A DNA stretch of 64,000 bases from Batkoa obscura (GCA_030770535.1 JASVEC010000003.1:1-64000), one strand, 5' to 3'; positions 23,822 to 39,201 are shown, numbered from the stretch's first letter. Translations and numbers: made by a program. Notes: generated by a model not told the origin, from the sequence alone.

Positions 23822-24564
23822 ATGAGACCTTTAACTGAAGAAGAAACCAAGATATTTTTCGAAAAATTAAGCAAATAGTAATCAAAAGTCGTATATAAAG
23901 GGTTAACTTATAACTCAATTTATAAAATTTAGTATTGGCCCAAATATAGTGCACCTTATTGATCGTCCAGACGAGTTATATTGCTTTAGATTACATGACA
24001 ACAGAGTTTATTATGTTAGGTAAGAAAATTAAATAAAGATTAAAGTTTGTTTGATGATTTACAAATAGTGAATCTATAATGAGAAAAGCAACCAGTGTAG
24101 GAAGGGACCAATTGATGTCCTTAGGCGTATGCTTTGGAAAATTTACCAAAACTTTAAAATTCAAACTACACATCACTGCTTTAGATTATATTGCACAACA
24201 CGCAATGGTAACTAATTTAAATTATTAAAAACCGTTATTGAAAATGCTCACTAGTATAAAATGTGGATTAAACCTAATGGAGAAATGCCATTTTTATATG
24301 GGAATAACGTGGTCAAAGCCCATTTAGGTCGTATTTCTGAGGATGTCCCAGAGCACCAAGGCATTGTATTTCTTTCAATGTCCGATTCACCACTAGTAAC
24401 ATAGACATTTACTCCAATTAATCTACATACTAAAGTTTTTTTAGGGATTTGGTGTAACTGCACGTTCTAGTAATGATATGAAAAAATTGGAGCCTACTGC
24501 CATCATTGCCTATCATCAAGCAGATTGTGGAGAATATCTTCGTCAAGAAGATACTCTTATGTAA
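23822..24564 (+). CDS. NIP7: 60S ribosome biogenesis protein NIP7
   Basis: PUA-domain protein needed for 27S pre-rRNA processing in the nucleolus. Starts [20 protein letters not shown], the family N-terminus. Further segments: [38 protein letters not shown], the PUA domain with [54 protein letters not shown] and the C-terminus [18 protein letters not shown]. About 180 residues, the normal length. Four or more introns with in-frame joins. Confidence 0.95.
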
Positions 24565-25282
24565 CTAATTATATTTTCTATAGACAAACCATACATTATA
24601 TAAATTAATACATATATACAAAAATAAAAATAGTTATTTTTTATATGTTACAAAACATTTTTTACGTATAAACTAGTAAATATGTATGTACATTTTTTAA
24701 CTCTTTCCACATCTAATTATTGGGTTTTCTTTATTTTTTTTTATAATGTTTTATAAAACTTAAGCTATATGTAATAACCAAATGAACCAAGTGTTTTATA
24801 AAGCAATTATGATTTGAGCTTTCAAAAGCAAAATGAGATTTCTAAAAGCAATCTAATTCTTGAAAACCATCTAGAAATGAATTTTGAATAAATTGAAGTT
24901 CGATGCTATTCTCATTTCTTTATTCTTAGACATGTTAATGAAGTAAACAACAGTAGCCCTTACAAGAAAACCCTTCTATTTGAAATTGTTGTATCTCATT
25001 AAAGAACTAAATTAAGTCCATTATAGCCCCTTTTTAAAATAAATTGTACTATGTATTTAAACTTCGCATATCTATTAGTTAAATCAAAACTTGTCAATAA
25101 GTTTTATTATATCATATATAATTCCATTAAATATGTCTTTTCTTCATATTTGATTAATTTAACCTTTTAATAAATTTATCAAAAAGTCCCATAACAATTA
25201 CTGCTTTAATCAATCCAATTTGACTAAATTTCTTAATTTTGAAAAAAAAACACTATCTCAGCTTGATTTAAAGAAATTCAAA
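24565..25282. other. Intergenic
   Basis: 718 bp of AT-rich sequence; nothing recognised besides the expected promoter of the ATP20-like gene. Confidence 0.45.
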
Positions 25283-25738
25283 ATGTCATCTAATTCTTTC
25301 TCCAAAGTACTTAATAAATCTTTAGATGTCGCTAAAAAGGCTGTTGAGGCCGGTACCAAAGTAGCTAATAAAGCTGTATCTCAAACTTCCCAACAATTAA
25401 ACTCAGCATCTCCAAAAGTTTCAAGTAAGTGAAAATAATTAAACAAAAAGAATCTAAATTCATATGTTATAGGTTTATTTGATAAAGCCGTATATAACTC
25501 CAAAGTTGGTATTGAAGTAGCCAAAGAAGTTTATAAAAGAGAGTATATGGCACCACCAACTAGCCAACAATTACAACAAGCTAAGGAACAATTAAAGAAC
25601 ATTGCTACTCCAGAGTACATCAGAAATCTTTCTATGACTCACATTTATACCGCAGCTTATTACGGAACTCAAATTTATGGGTTTTTCTTGGTTGGAGAAA
25701 TAATTGGTCGCATGAGTTTAGTCGGTTATAGCGTTTAA
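25283..25738 (+). CDS. ATP20: Mitochondrial F1Fo-ATP synthase subunit g
   Basis: Membrane subunit that helps dimerise ATP synthase and shape cristae. The ATG at 25283 begins MSSNSFSKVLNKSLDVAKKA. A 47-nt-class intron follows VSS. The second exon has LFDKAVYNSKVGIEVAKEVY, YMAPPTSQQLQQAKEQL and the single C-terminal helix YTAAYYGTQIYGFFLVGEII with the GxxxG-type motif (GEIIGR context). The length of about 135 residues fits. A longer in-frame reading upstream has no ATG, so it was not used. Confidence 0.88.
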
Positions 25739-26381
25739 TATATTTTAATTATAAAGTAAAGCAAATAAGTTTATTTTTAATTTAATGATTTATATGGAAT
25801 GCAAAAATTATAATTTAGTTGTGTTAATTTGTAGTTTAATTTTCATTCAAACCTCACCCAACTTAGGTGCTTATCTTATTTATTGTAAATTAATCAAATT
25901 GCTTCAATATCTTAATTCAATTATGATATGCTTCGTGTGTCCATACTTAGGACTATAAAAACAATTAATAAATTAGATATTTATAAAAGTATATCAAATC
26001 CAACTATATAACTTATTGATCATATTAAAAAGTATTGATAATTTTAAATAGCTTTTAATAAATTGGATACAATTGAAACCTTATGTCTATAAAAAATTCC
26101 AATAACTACTATTATATTGAATACAGAAACACTTTTCATTTACTTTATTGTACTTTAGTTAATGACATGAAATTTATTATAATAATAGTATAAAATAATT
26201 ATATTTAACTAAAATAAAAATACCAAAGTTTTGGGTTGAGCATGTATCACAAACTTAATATAATGTAGCTCATATAAATAACTTCAGTTAACCTTGAATT
26301 TTACATAATAGTTAAAATTAGTAAGCTTTTAAAGTTTAATATACCAAACATTTAAAAAAGCTGCTTAAAACCACTTTGATT
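25739..26381. other. Intergenic between convergent genes
   Basis: 643 bp, AT-rich, no feature recognised. Confidence 0.45.
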
Positions 26382-27273
26382 CTAAACTTGATATTTAAAA
26401 TTATGGCATTGTTCTTGAGATGAAAGTTCAAACCCAAGCTCTTTGACAATACCATCCTTAAGATCATAAACAAACCCATGGATACTGAGATTTCTACCCT
26501 GTTTCCAAGCGTCTTGGACAAAACTAGTGAGGGCCACCTTCCGCATTGATCTTTGAACGTTCAATTCGATAATTTTATTGATTTTGGCTTCTTCATCATC
26601 GATAGCTAAAAAATGTTTAACATAAAAAAAGGAACATTAAGTAAAAAGCTACCTAACAACTCTTCACGATTAGCTAATAAAAAGCAAAGTTAAATAAAAT
26701 AAAATAGAACTATATAATAATTACCATCCTGTACTTCACGAATGCATTGTAACCAAGAATCAATGAGACCTAATCTTTTATCTGATAATGAAGCTAAAAC
26801 ACCTCCACATTGACGATGACCACAAACAAATATATGCTCCACCTTTAATACCTCAACCGAATACTGAATAACACAAAGTGCACTAAGATCTCCGGGGCTA
26901 ATAACATTTGCAATGTTTCTCAATACAAAAAGTTCTCCAGGTTCTTAAAAAGAATGAATAAAAAAATGAACAAACGCTTTTTTATTTAACTTACTTGCGC
27001 CAAAAATCTCAGAAGCTGGCACTCTAGAATCTGAACAACCTAAGTTAATATGTCTTTAATATATGTTATATGCATATTATATCTATATACCAATAAAAAG
27101 AACTTTTGGTTGTTGCCCACTACTTAATTTTTCAAATAAGTCGGGCTCTTCTTGTGCTTTTCGAGCAGCCCATTCAGTATTCCCTTTTAATAAGCGTTGC
27201 ACTAAATCTAGATAAATTAACAATATATCTAACAAACTTTAATCAATATCATACCATATCTTAATTCTTCCAT
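26382..27273 (-). CDS. Beta-class carbonic anhydrase
   Basis: Zinc enzyme interconverting CO2 and bicarbonate. Start MEELRY at 27273 followed by an intron, then LLKGNTEWAARKAQEEPDLF, the metal-site motif CSDSRVPASEIFGA (Cys plus the Asp/Arg dyad), GELFVLRNIANVISPGD, and VCGHRQCGGVLA with the remaining zinc-binding His and Cys. The C-terminal part contains INKIIELNVQRSMRKV, IHGFVYDLKDG. About 220 residues, usual for fungal beta enzymes. No presequence is evident, so a cytosolic location is likely. Confidence 0.93.
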
Positions 27274-27997
27274 TTTAAGTTTAGTTTACTATTTTTACTT
27301 TTTTTTGCTTTTATAGCTCTATTTTGTGGTTATAGTTTTAATCCAATGATTTATTCCATGACATAATTGAACAGTTTGTATACTCATTAGAAACATTATA
27401 TAAACTAAATAGTTCTTACTTTGACTAATAAAATAATTTATGTCAATATTATGATTATGTCTAAATTTAAAGACGATGAAATATTATAGTTAAAAAAGAC
27501 AAATGCCTTCAATAAGCTACACTAAACAAAACATGTTTAAAACAATAAATTGATTTACTAACTATTTAAACAAATCTTATTTAAAATAATATATATATTA
27601 TGTTATAAGTATTAACTTATAAAAAATACTTTTGCTTGAACTTTTAATGAAAGTGATATCAATTGAAGCGCTAATAAAACCAATGCCCCTATATACAACA
27701 TTTATATATAATACGCTATGAGATTAATGAATACATTATTAAAAGTATTAATTATATGACTAATATAGTAATATTATTATTAGTGAAGTCTTTATTTTTA
27801 GCATTCATTTAATGAAACGAATGAAAGTTAATTAATCTGGGAAAAAAGCATTGAACTGATTAAAATAAAGTCCAATCAAAAAGGACGGCTGCCGCCAAAA
27901 CCAAAAAAGGAAATAACTTACAGGTAGTTTATCAGCCAATCACTAGAACAAAGTATATATACAATAGAAATAAAACTTTAAATAAAGAGATATCAAA
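27274..27997. other. Intergenic, divergent promoter region
   Basis: 724 bp between the carbonic anhydrase and GCN5 start codons. The GCN5-proximal end holds two CCAAT boxes; the rest is AT-rich. Confidence 0.45.
27872..27940 (+). promoter_or_regulatory. Two CCAAT boxes upstream of GCN5
   Basis: CCAAT at 27872-27876 and 27936-27940, 58 and 122 bp before the GCN5 ATG, flanking a GC-richer patch (GGACGGCTGCCGCC). Promoter role is inferred. Confidence 0.4.
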
Positions 27998-30042
<2,045 letters not shown>

Positions 30043-30678
30043 TCTATTTAATATATGTTTAATATCCATCAATTTAAAGCATTTTTACACTATCAAATAA
30101 AGTAATAATAAACAACTAAAAACAATCAAATAGGTTGATATCTTCACTGTTATATTTCATAATACCTATTAATACCGAATAAATGATTGTGATAATTTAT
30201 ACTAACAATGATCCCACTCAATGAATAAACGAATGCCTTGCTTTAGATACTGTCTTTATATGGCGATGTATTTTTTTGCTCAACAATTTTACTAACGGTT
30301 TTTCCATTCAGGTAACACTTTGAAAATAGAAAAAGTGATGAAACCAAAAAAAACACTCCATATATTGACTCAATTAGACTATAAATAATCAATACTACCT
30401 CTAGTTTATGAATTAAGTAAAATGATAATAAAAAATTGATTTAAATATTAGATTAAATTCTAAATAAATTTTGTGTACACAAAAATAAAAACTTGGCTTC
30501 TACTATATATAACACTTACTATAATACCTACATTAATACATGCTATTAAATAAAATAATCTCATTCATCTTATTTAACGTAAATAGCATCAATTAAAAAA
30601 AGATATGTTTTAACTTATTTTCAATAAGCTAGAAATATAACAAATTTAAAATATTTTTGTCTAAATCTATTCCTTTGT
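30043..30678. other. Intergenic with one MITE copy
   Basis: Between convergent genes. Apart from MITE copy C (30261-30360) nothing is seen. Confidence 0.45.
30261..30360 (+). mobile_element. MITE copy C
   Basis: Begins TGGCGATGTATTTTTTTG, ends AAAACACTCCA; TA flanks both sides. More diverged in the core (GGTAACACTTTGAAAATAG instead of the AGCGCT form), suggesting an older copy. Confidence 0.7.
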
Positions 30679-31057
30679 TTATTTCTTCTTGATAGTAGAA
30701 CGACGCCCTTGTCCTAAGAATAAAAAGTAAGCCATAAATGAAAATAAAAATAAACTCAATTTTTAAAGTACCTTTTTTAGGGGCTCCTTTACCACGCTTC
30801 TTACGGGACTCCAAAATTTCAAGTCTATAATCTTCGTCAGCGGTACTTTTATCAAGGTTTAAGTCAGGGTTTTCTTTAATGAAAGAAACAATGTTAAATT
30901 GTTCTGGATAATAACTTAAAAGCTCGGGCCCTTTTAATGGAGTCAAAAATTTACGTGCTGTCCTTATACTCTTTTCTCCTACTTGATGGTGGCCGAATAC
31001 TTTGGCTATCACTTGCTGTAATGCTGCTTTTCTAGTAGCGCTTATTATTGTACTCAT
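30679..31057 (-). CDS. RSM27: Mitochondrial ribosomal protein mS33 (Rsm27/MRPS33)
   Basis: Small-subunit mitoribosomal protein. The ATG at 31057 starts MSTIISATRKAALQQVIAKV; then RTARKFLTPLKGPELLSYYP, the family core, TADEDYRLEILESRKKRGKG and, after a short intron, the basic tail GQGRRSTIKKK. Length of about 105 residues matches. Upstream in-frame sequence to 31180 lacks conservation and the internal ATG is preferred. Confidence 0.88.
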
Positions 31058-32211
31058 TTTAAAAATAGGTAGAGCAAAGATTGAACTTAGAAATATTTTA
31101 GATGAAATGTTCAAATAGTTATGCAAAGGATCGAAGTTTGCAAAAATGGAATTAGTAGCAAAATTCAAAAAAAAAATCACTTAACCAAGCTATAAACATT
31201 ATTTATGATAAGTTATAATACTATTATCCTTTTGAAATTTCGATCTTTTATATGAGAGCTATAATTTGTAAGTCTTTAAAAGATAATATAAACTAAAACA
31301 GTAAAAAAGGAAAATAAATAAAATAGAATTTTTGATTAAATACCAACAACCTTTATAAAATATTTTTATAGTAAACTTTATTATTAACTTTGTATTTTAT
31401 ATGAAAAGCAGTTGCCTTTTTTCACTATAATCAGATACAATATGGTATTTTATTAATATACATTTTATAAATTAATTAGAAATATAAACAATAATAATAA
31501 GTAACTTAAGAATTTTCATATTAGTTTATGTTTAATACTTAAAAACTTAAAAGTTTTAATAGCGCCTATAACAACTTTTACATAGTAAGTTTATTTATAA
31601 CATAAAAATAAACTAATTTATGTTTTTAATTCCTTTTGTTACATACACATGGCCTGTTAATTATTTGAAGTTTTCTGATTCGAACTTTAAAATAAATAAC
31701 TAGTTAGGAAAGCCCTTTAAGTATATTTAAAATTATTTATAGATACTATAATTATCTTTTGGATTTATGATACTATTTAATTATATATTTTAATAAAGCT
31801 CGACAGATATATCCGATATTTTTATGTGAACTTTAGACTATTAACTTTAATGCTTTGTTGGATAAAAGCGGACAAAATGTTTTAATAAAAACGAGTTCAA
31901 TGAAAATAATTGAAATAAACTAATGATATATATATATATAGTATAACTATAATAACTTTTATGTTAGATTTAGCATTTCATTACTTGGAATCCAATCAAT
32001 TTGGTTTATCTCACTGTTTCAAATATTGCTTCATAGCTGATTGAGATAGAAAATAAAATAGTGTTAACAAGTTATAAAAACCAATTAAAATTAGTCAATT
32101 ATCTACATAGTAATACCAAATTAAGTAAATTAGCTTTAAATAAATTCTAGTAGTCAACAAAGTAAAACAATCCTTTTTCCAGTTTGATTTACAATTTTGA
32201 AGTCAAAAATA
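31058..32211. other. Intergenic, divergent
   Basis: 1.15 kb AT-rich gap with a short (TA)n run near 31930. No gene or RNA recognised. Confidence 0.45.
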
Positions 32212-34592
32212 ATGACAAACATCAACAACCAAAAGGAGGAAAGTGACGATTCTTTCATCTCAGGAGTTTCCATAAAACGTAAGTCAATGTTTTTATTGCA
32301 ATCTGAAATTGACTCAAATTTAGGTTACGGAAATAAAGATTATGAAAGACCTTACTCATCTAATCCAACGATACTCAGAAAAATTGTAGAGGATTCAGAA
32401 CTATATAATCGCTCTACTCAGCCTAATTACAGGAAGCTTGATTCATTAAATGAACTCGATGACTTATTAGACAAAAATAAAATTAGAGAACTCGAATCAA
32501 TTCCAACAAGAGAAAACTCAATAACAACTGAAGAAGAGCCAATTCAACAAGAAATCACAGTTTTACCATCTTTAAGCCAAGATTCAACCCAGCATATCTC
32601 TCAAATGAAAGAGATTGACTGTTATAATTATAAAACAGATTATAAGAGGCATCTAAAAACAAAAGATCTTATTTGGGCTCATTTGATATCATGTAATCCG
32701 GAAATTGGCGATATTTTTATAAAAGAACCTACAGAAATGGTCAGGTTTGGCCGAACTAGTGATTGTGACTATCGGTAATATAGTTTGAAATTTTAAAGAT
32801 TTAGCTCATCAATTTAGCTTTCTTGTTGAGAATGTTAGTAAAAACCACGCCATTCTATATGTAAGGAATTATAAGTAACAGGGCATTAGAATACTAAACA
32901 TTTAATAGCTTAAAGCGGACTCCGAAGGGCTTGAAAAAAATGAAGTATATATTGAGGATACCAGGTATTAAATTAAAAATAAACTGATATGTTAAACTAT
33001 TTTAGCTACAACGGAGTGTATGTTAATGGGGAAAGGATAGTAAAAAATAAGAAGACTTTGTTAAAAGATGGGGATGAAATTCAATTGACAAAATGGGAGC
33101 ATGGTGTAAAGTTCTTTGATGACAGATGTATTTATTATTAGTTGTTTTATTGAATCTAGTTAATTTATTTATAGGGTTCATCTACAAATCTACTTTAACT
33201 AAGGTTTCGAAATTTATATGATATGTATATTTATGATTAATTTAAAGCTATAGCCTAATGAAAGAAAAAACATCCTCCATGAACTTAGAAGCGTAAACTA
33301 GATTGAATTATACTTATATTAACATTAACATTAACTTAATTTATTAGCCTGAAGAAAGATACGAGATGAAGTATGAAATCGGCAAGTAAGTATTTTCAAT
33401 CTATAATCATCATTTTTTATTGTTAAAGGGGGCACTATGCAAACGTACTACTTGCTATTCATAGATATACAGGGGTAATGTATGCTGTGAAATCTATAAA
33501 TAAAACAAAGCTTAATGTCCACCCAGAGCATAAAGCTTACATTGAAAGAGAAGTAGATATATTAAAAAAGATTTCTCACGTAAAAATATTATAATATTTT
33601 TATTATACTTAATCTTCTATTTGTAGCCTTTCGTCATAAGTTCAGTTGAAAATTATATCCACGAAGAAAAGTTTAATATTATCTTTGATTAGTAATTTAT
33701 TGGTTTTTTATTTGATTTTTTATTTGGTTTACAGTATATAATTTTTATTTTCAATAGTTACCCAGATGGTGATTTATATGACTTGTTTGCTACTTCAACC
33801 CGCCTTAATGAGGTCCAAGTAGTAAGGATCGCTTATCAAATGCTTTCAGCTTTAAAGGTATCCCTATACCTCTTTATAAAACAACAATAGTAATAATTTA
33901 ATAGTATTTGCATCAAAACGAGATTATACATCGAGATATTAAGCCAGAAGTATATTTAGTTATTTATTTTGATCACCTATTTATTAATAAATCAAATTTA
34001 GAATGTTTTAGTTGTTAATAAATCCAACTTTAAAATAGTTTTAGCTGATTTTGGATTAGCCAGATTTTCTGATGGAAGGGAAACATTTAGTTCACTTGTT
34101 GGTAGCGCCAGCTATGCTGCACCAGAAGTAAACAACTTTGAGAATTGCAGAAGTTACACAGAAACCTGTGATATTTGGAGTTTAGGAGTCATGGTTTTTG
34201 TTGGTGTTTTTTTTCAAATGCCATTTGATAGTATTTTAATTTTGCTATTTTTTCCATTTTATTTATATAAATATTAGAGACTAAAAGCCAACCTATTGTA
34301 TCGACAGACGTTGCAAAATTGTTTGAACTTGAGAAGTGGACCGGTGTATCAGGCAAAATGAAGAATTTTATAAGATCACTTCTGCAATTTCAAAAAGATG
34401 CAAGACCTAGTGCCGTTCAAGCACTAAATGATCCATTAATAGTAAGCTATTTAATAAAAAATAACTGAAACTAAAATTATTTTATAGATCTCATATGAAC
34501 AGGAACTTGAGGATTTGATAGAGTATGAATACGAATTCACTCAAAAACCAGATAGCATTGCTTATGATACTGACCATGTTTCATTGAGATGA
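32212..34592 (+). CDS. FHA-domain checkpoint kinase, Chk2/Rad53/Cds1 type
   Basis: Serine/threonine kinase of the DNA-damage response. The ATG at 32212 follows a TTG-led frame that was not used. Residues 1-150 are disordered and hold SQ/TQ motifs at about 69, 122, 126 and 130, an ATM/ATR target cluster. The FHA domain has VRFGRTSDCDYR, SKNHAILY and SYNGVYVNGERI. The kinase has IGKGHYANVLLA, MYAVKSINK (catalytic Lys), IIHRDIKPENVLV, LADFGLARF and GSASYAAPEV, then CDIWSLGVMVF. The terminal part ends TDHVSLR. About a dozen introns join in frame, one with an AAG acceptor. All catalytic residues are present. A single N-terminal FHA resembles Chk2 and Cds1 rather than the two-FHA Rad53. Confidence 0.9.
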
Positions 34593-35652
34593 TATAATTA
34601 ATATGACTCTAATACTTTAGGTATTTTATAAAAGCACCAAATACATACAATAAACTAAATTCACATCATCAAAAAACTAAACGTATCTCTTATTATCCAC
34701 TTATTTATGTATTATGTTATTATAATCAGAGTAAAACATGTAAATGCCCTTTTTTAATCATTTAGCTGTTATTTTTATATATTTTAAGCTATTTTAAAAG
34801 TGGACAATGTATTGAAATAAAAGAACAATCACCATATATTTGATTTATTGATTAATTTGTTTTTATTCACAATTCATAATTTCATATATCCCTACATTCC
34901 CTCCCTTATTGAAGAGCTTTCTTTTTTCGACTTTTCCAAGGGTCTTCTACCTTAAAACTCTTCATATGTTAACTAGATAACATAATATTTGAAGCATTAA
35001 ATTTAAAAAAACAATTCATGATTTTACCAATAATACTTTATCACTTTAAATTATTTTTAAAGTATAACAGACTAAAACTAACATTTATAGATTTTTACCT
35101 CATCTATTTTATTTTAATATTACTAAATAGCAAAAATATAAATTTATCTAAATATTAATATATCAAAATGATTGCTTTATTGTTCAATTACTAGATTTCT
35201 TTAATAATTATTTTTGATGTGCTTATTGATTCACTAATGTGTTTGTTATTTACCAAAATAAAATAAAATACGTTTTTAAAGATTTTTTAATATTAAGTCA
35301 ATGTTTATATTTCTACATTCTACATAGTTTTTATATCGCTAGTATCTAAAATTGCCCATATAGAAATAAATTTAAACAGATGAGTATTTATAGATGCTTT
35401 TATTTTTATCATATAAAATTTACAATAAATTAATACAATCTTATTAAACATACTACTCAAATTTCATATTTGTTAAATTATTGAATCAAAGTATTTGTTT
35501 AAAATAGAGCCATTTAAATCTCTTTATTAAAGTAATACGATGATTTAATTGGTCAATAGTTTGACATCTCCACCTATGTACTTAGTATTATAACTTAATA
35601 TAAGATACAGTTTCGACTCTCTCTCTCAAATTACAACTTGTAGATTTGAAAA
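34593..35652. other. Intergenic
   Basis: 1.06 kb. The last 30 bp before the uL15 gene carry a CT-rich tract (CTCTCTCTC near 35620), common near ribosomal protein gene starts. Otherwise nothing seen. Confidence 0.45.
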
Positions 35653-36308
35653 ATGGTAGGAATTTATTACAATATATATTAGTAGACAAAGAGGAAAAAG
35701 GAGTATAAAGGAAATAAAACAGACATAACATTATTATAAACCCAATTTTTTGATGGATGCATATTACTTTTTTCCCAATCTACATTACAAAATAGATGAA
35801 AGCTTATTAACAGAATAAAAATAGCCTACTCGTCTTAGTAAAAATCGTAAGAAGCGTGGTCATGTATCAGCCGGTCACGGTCGTGTAGGTAAACACCGTA
35901 AGCATCCGGGAGGTCGTGGTCTTGCTGGTGGTCAACATCACCATCGTATCAACATGGATAAATACCATCCAGGTTATTTCGGTAAAGTAGGTATGCGTCA
36001 TTTCCACTTGAAACAAAATCCAAACTTCAGACCAGTTATTAACTGCGCTAAACTCGCTACCCTTGTACCTGAAGAAATCCGTCAACAAGTTGCTGGTAAA
36101 GAAATTGCCCCAGTTGTTGATGTATTAGCTCACGTAAGAAATTTCTATTTCAAAATTATTTTCATACTAATAATTCTAGGGATACGGAAAAGTTTTAGCT
36201 AAAGGACGTCTTGCTGAACAACCATTGATTGTTAAGACTCGTTCTATCTCTCGCCGTGCCGAAGATAAGATCAAGGCTAATGGTGGAGCTGTTGTTCTTA
36301 TTGCCTAA
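35653..36308 (+). CDS. RPL28: Cytosolic 60S ribosomal protein uL15 (RPL28/L27a)
   Basis: Large-subunit protein. The first coding exon is the ATG alone (35653-35655); a 169-nt intron leads to [20 protein letters not shown] in exon 2 (35825-36133), followed by [35 protein letters not shown] and [20 protein letters not shown]. Exon 3 (36180-36308) encodes [20 protein letters not shown] and ends [10 protein letters not shown]. The total of 146 residues is near family length. Codons are C-ending and GGT/CGT-rich, unlike neighbours, typical of highly expressed genes. Confidence 0.95.
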
Positions 36309-37688
36309 AGATCTAATAAATATATTTATATAAAAGGAAATAAATGGTAATATATAAAATAAAGTAATTTTTTTTAGATGTAGAAGGTAAAAAACATTAT
36401 GCAGTAGAAAGAATAAATATATATGGCTGTAAGTAAATGAAAATAGTATTAAGACTTTGAACATCAATAGTAGATTTATTAGGTAAAAATCAATGTTTAT
36501 ATAAAGCCTGTTTGTAACAGTATTTCAAAAATATTTATGGTAATCACTTGGTTGTTATCTATTGAGACAATAAATATATAGCAACCATGTTATACTGTCA
36601 GGATTTTTAACGTTATCAGCTTAATTGTTATTTAAAGCCAGTTTATTGCTTGATTATTCAAACACGTATCCTCTTTGTTGTATTATAACATTCAATAAAT
36701 ATTCAAAATTATTATTATTATTCGCAGTTTATTATTTATAATCCATATGAATAGTTCATTGACATCAATAAATTATAGATTTAGTTAGTTATATTTAATA
36801 TATCAAGTAAAGCAATTGCTACAGTATTTTTCTAAAATCCACTATTAATTAACATTTAATTTGATTTATAGTTTAACTGATTCAAAAAGTTGTCATTTTA
36901 AAACAATCTACGAATTTGTTGATGTTTATTTTACATATAATAGACAAACCCTTTTTTATATTTTAAATAAAATGTTATTAGTTCGACTTGTTGAAAGTAT
37001 ATAGTTGATAATACAAGTTGAAATCGGAAATAATTGGATTATTCCTTTTCTAATACTATATGAATTATATTATTATTTAATAAACAAATCAATGTAATTG
37101 ATGGATCCCAAGGCACTTTTTTAAATTTCAGAATATCCTACTTATAAATTTTCAATTTATTAAATATACTTAAATCTTAATAGTTATAATCGATAGTTTA
37201 ATATAATTTATTTCAAATAGCTGTATGTATGTTAATGCAATAAACAAGCTGCAAGTTCCAAAAGTATGAACCTTATTAATGTTACAATCATTTATTATTG
37301 CAACATTTTTCCACGTACTCTATATACTATTCTTAGGAAATAGGGTGATGTAGCATGACTAACCATTTTTATTTAAACTAATTAAACTCTATGAAAATTG
37401 ATTAATCCAATCATTAAGCATATTTAGCTATTGATGTACAATTTCTATTTTAGGAGAAGAATCAAAATTCTCGATGGGACAAAAAAATAAAGAAATTACA
37501 CCAATTAAGTTCGGGTATTTAATCTTTAACTTTCTCAATTGGTTTTAGATAAGAAGATTATGCATAGAGGAATATTACCCAATTAGGTCTAGTAAACTAT
37601 AAGAATACATAAATTGAAAAGGTTTAAAATCCACCTCAAGTGAAAAAAAAATCAAAATTACACTTTATTAACTAAAAGTAAAAGTAAA
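36309..37688. other. Intergenic
   Basis: 1.38 kb AT-rich. A slightly Lys-rich stretch at 37460-37620 has no open frame of note. Nothing recognised. Confidence 0.45.
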
Positions 37689-39201
37689 ATGGCTGAACCT
37701 TACGTAGATCCTTGGGTATGTTAACTATATTAACCGTTATTTCATTGAATTAAACCCTTTAGAATGTGTGTCTTAACACCCCATTAGAACAAGAAGATAG
37801 TGAGATCTTTTATCTTATTGAAGAAGAAAAGTTCCGTCAATTCTCTGGCCTTGAACTTATTGCTTCAGAAAATTTTACTTCTCGCGCTGTTATGGAAGCC
37901 AATGGATCTTGTTTAACAAACAAATATTCCGAAGGTCTTCCTGGTGCTCGTTATTATGGTGGTAACGAGGTTGTTGATAAAGTTGAACAACTTTGTATCA
38001 AACGTGCCCTTGCTGCATTCAAACTTTCTCCAGAACGTTGGGGTGTTAATGTACAACCTTACTCTGGCTCTACTGCCAATTTTGCTGCCTTTACCGGTAT
38101 GATTAAGCCTTTTGATCGTGTTATGGGATTAGATCTTCCTTCCGGTGGTCATTTAACCCATGGTTATCAAACTGCTAAGAAGAAGATTTCCTCATCTTCA
38201 ATCTATTTCCAATCTATGCCATACCAAGTTGATAGTGAAACTGGTTATATTGACTATGATCGTCTTGAAGCCAATGCCAAGCTTTTCCGTCCACAAATTT
38301 TAATCTGTGGTGCTTCAGCTTATCCTCGTGATTGGGACTTTGCTCGTCTTCGTCAAATTGCTGACCAACATGGTGCTTATCTTCTTTGCGATATGGCTCA
38401 TATTTCTGGGCTTGTAGCTGGTGACGTTGTTAATGATCCTTTCAGCTATTGTGATGTTGTAACTACCACTACCCACAAAACCCTTAGAGGTCCTCGTGCT
38501 GGTATGATTTTCTTCCGTCGTGGAAATGATGATCCTAAACATGTAGATCTCGAATCTCGTATCAACCAAGCTGTTTTCCCATCTTGCCAAGGTGGTCCGC
38601 ATAACCACACCATTGCTGCTATTGCTGTAGCCTTAAAGCAAGCTGCTTCATTTGAATTCCATGATTATGCTTTACAAGTCAAACGTAATGCCGTTGCCTT
38701 AGCTGATGAATTAATTTCACTTGGTTATAAAGTTGTAACTAATGGTACTGATAATCATTGTATCCTTTGGGATCTTCGTCCAATCAACCTTACTGGATCC
38801 AAGTTAGAAAAGATTTGTGACGCTGCACATATCACTATTAACAAAAATGCTGTCCATGGTGATGTTTCAGCTCTTTCCCCAGGCGGTGTACGCCTTGGAA
38901 CTAGTTCCCTTACTTCTCGTTCATTTAATATCCAAGATTTCATTAGAGTTGCCTATTTCTTAGACCGCGCTGTAAAGATTGCTCTTAAAGTTCAGGTAAT
39001 TTTAAAATACAGTTTAATATTATATATCTAATTAATTATTAGGAATCTGCCCCATCCAAATTATTAAAAGATTTTGTCAAAGAGCTTCAAGGTAATGAGG
39101 AAATACTAGATCTCAAAGCTGAAGTTCAAAATTTTGCTCGTTCATACCCTATGCCAGGATTCAACCCAGTTGAGATCAAACGTTTATCACAATTACAATA
39201 G
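37689..39201 (+). CDS. SHM2: Serine hydroxymethyltransferase, cytosolic type
   Basis: PLP enzyme converting serine and tetrahydrofolate to glycine and methylene-THF. Exon 1 (37689-37715) encodes MAEPYVDPW, exon 2 (37763-38995) 411 residues, exon 3 (39043-39201) 52 residues; total 472. Seen: [67 protein letters not shown] and the PLP lysine in [15 protein letters not shown]-terminus [16 protein letters not shown] and [13 protein letters not shown]. No presequence, so cytosolic. Codon usage is strongly biased as in the ribosomal protein genes, pointing to high expression. Confidence 0.96.

Noticed and set aside
24251-24463. 70-codon minus-strand frame
   Set aside because: Antisense shadow of NIP7 exons.
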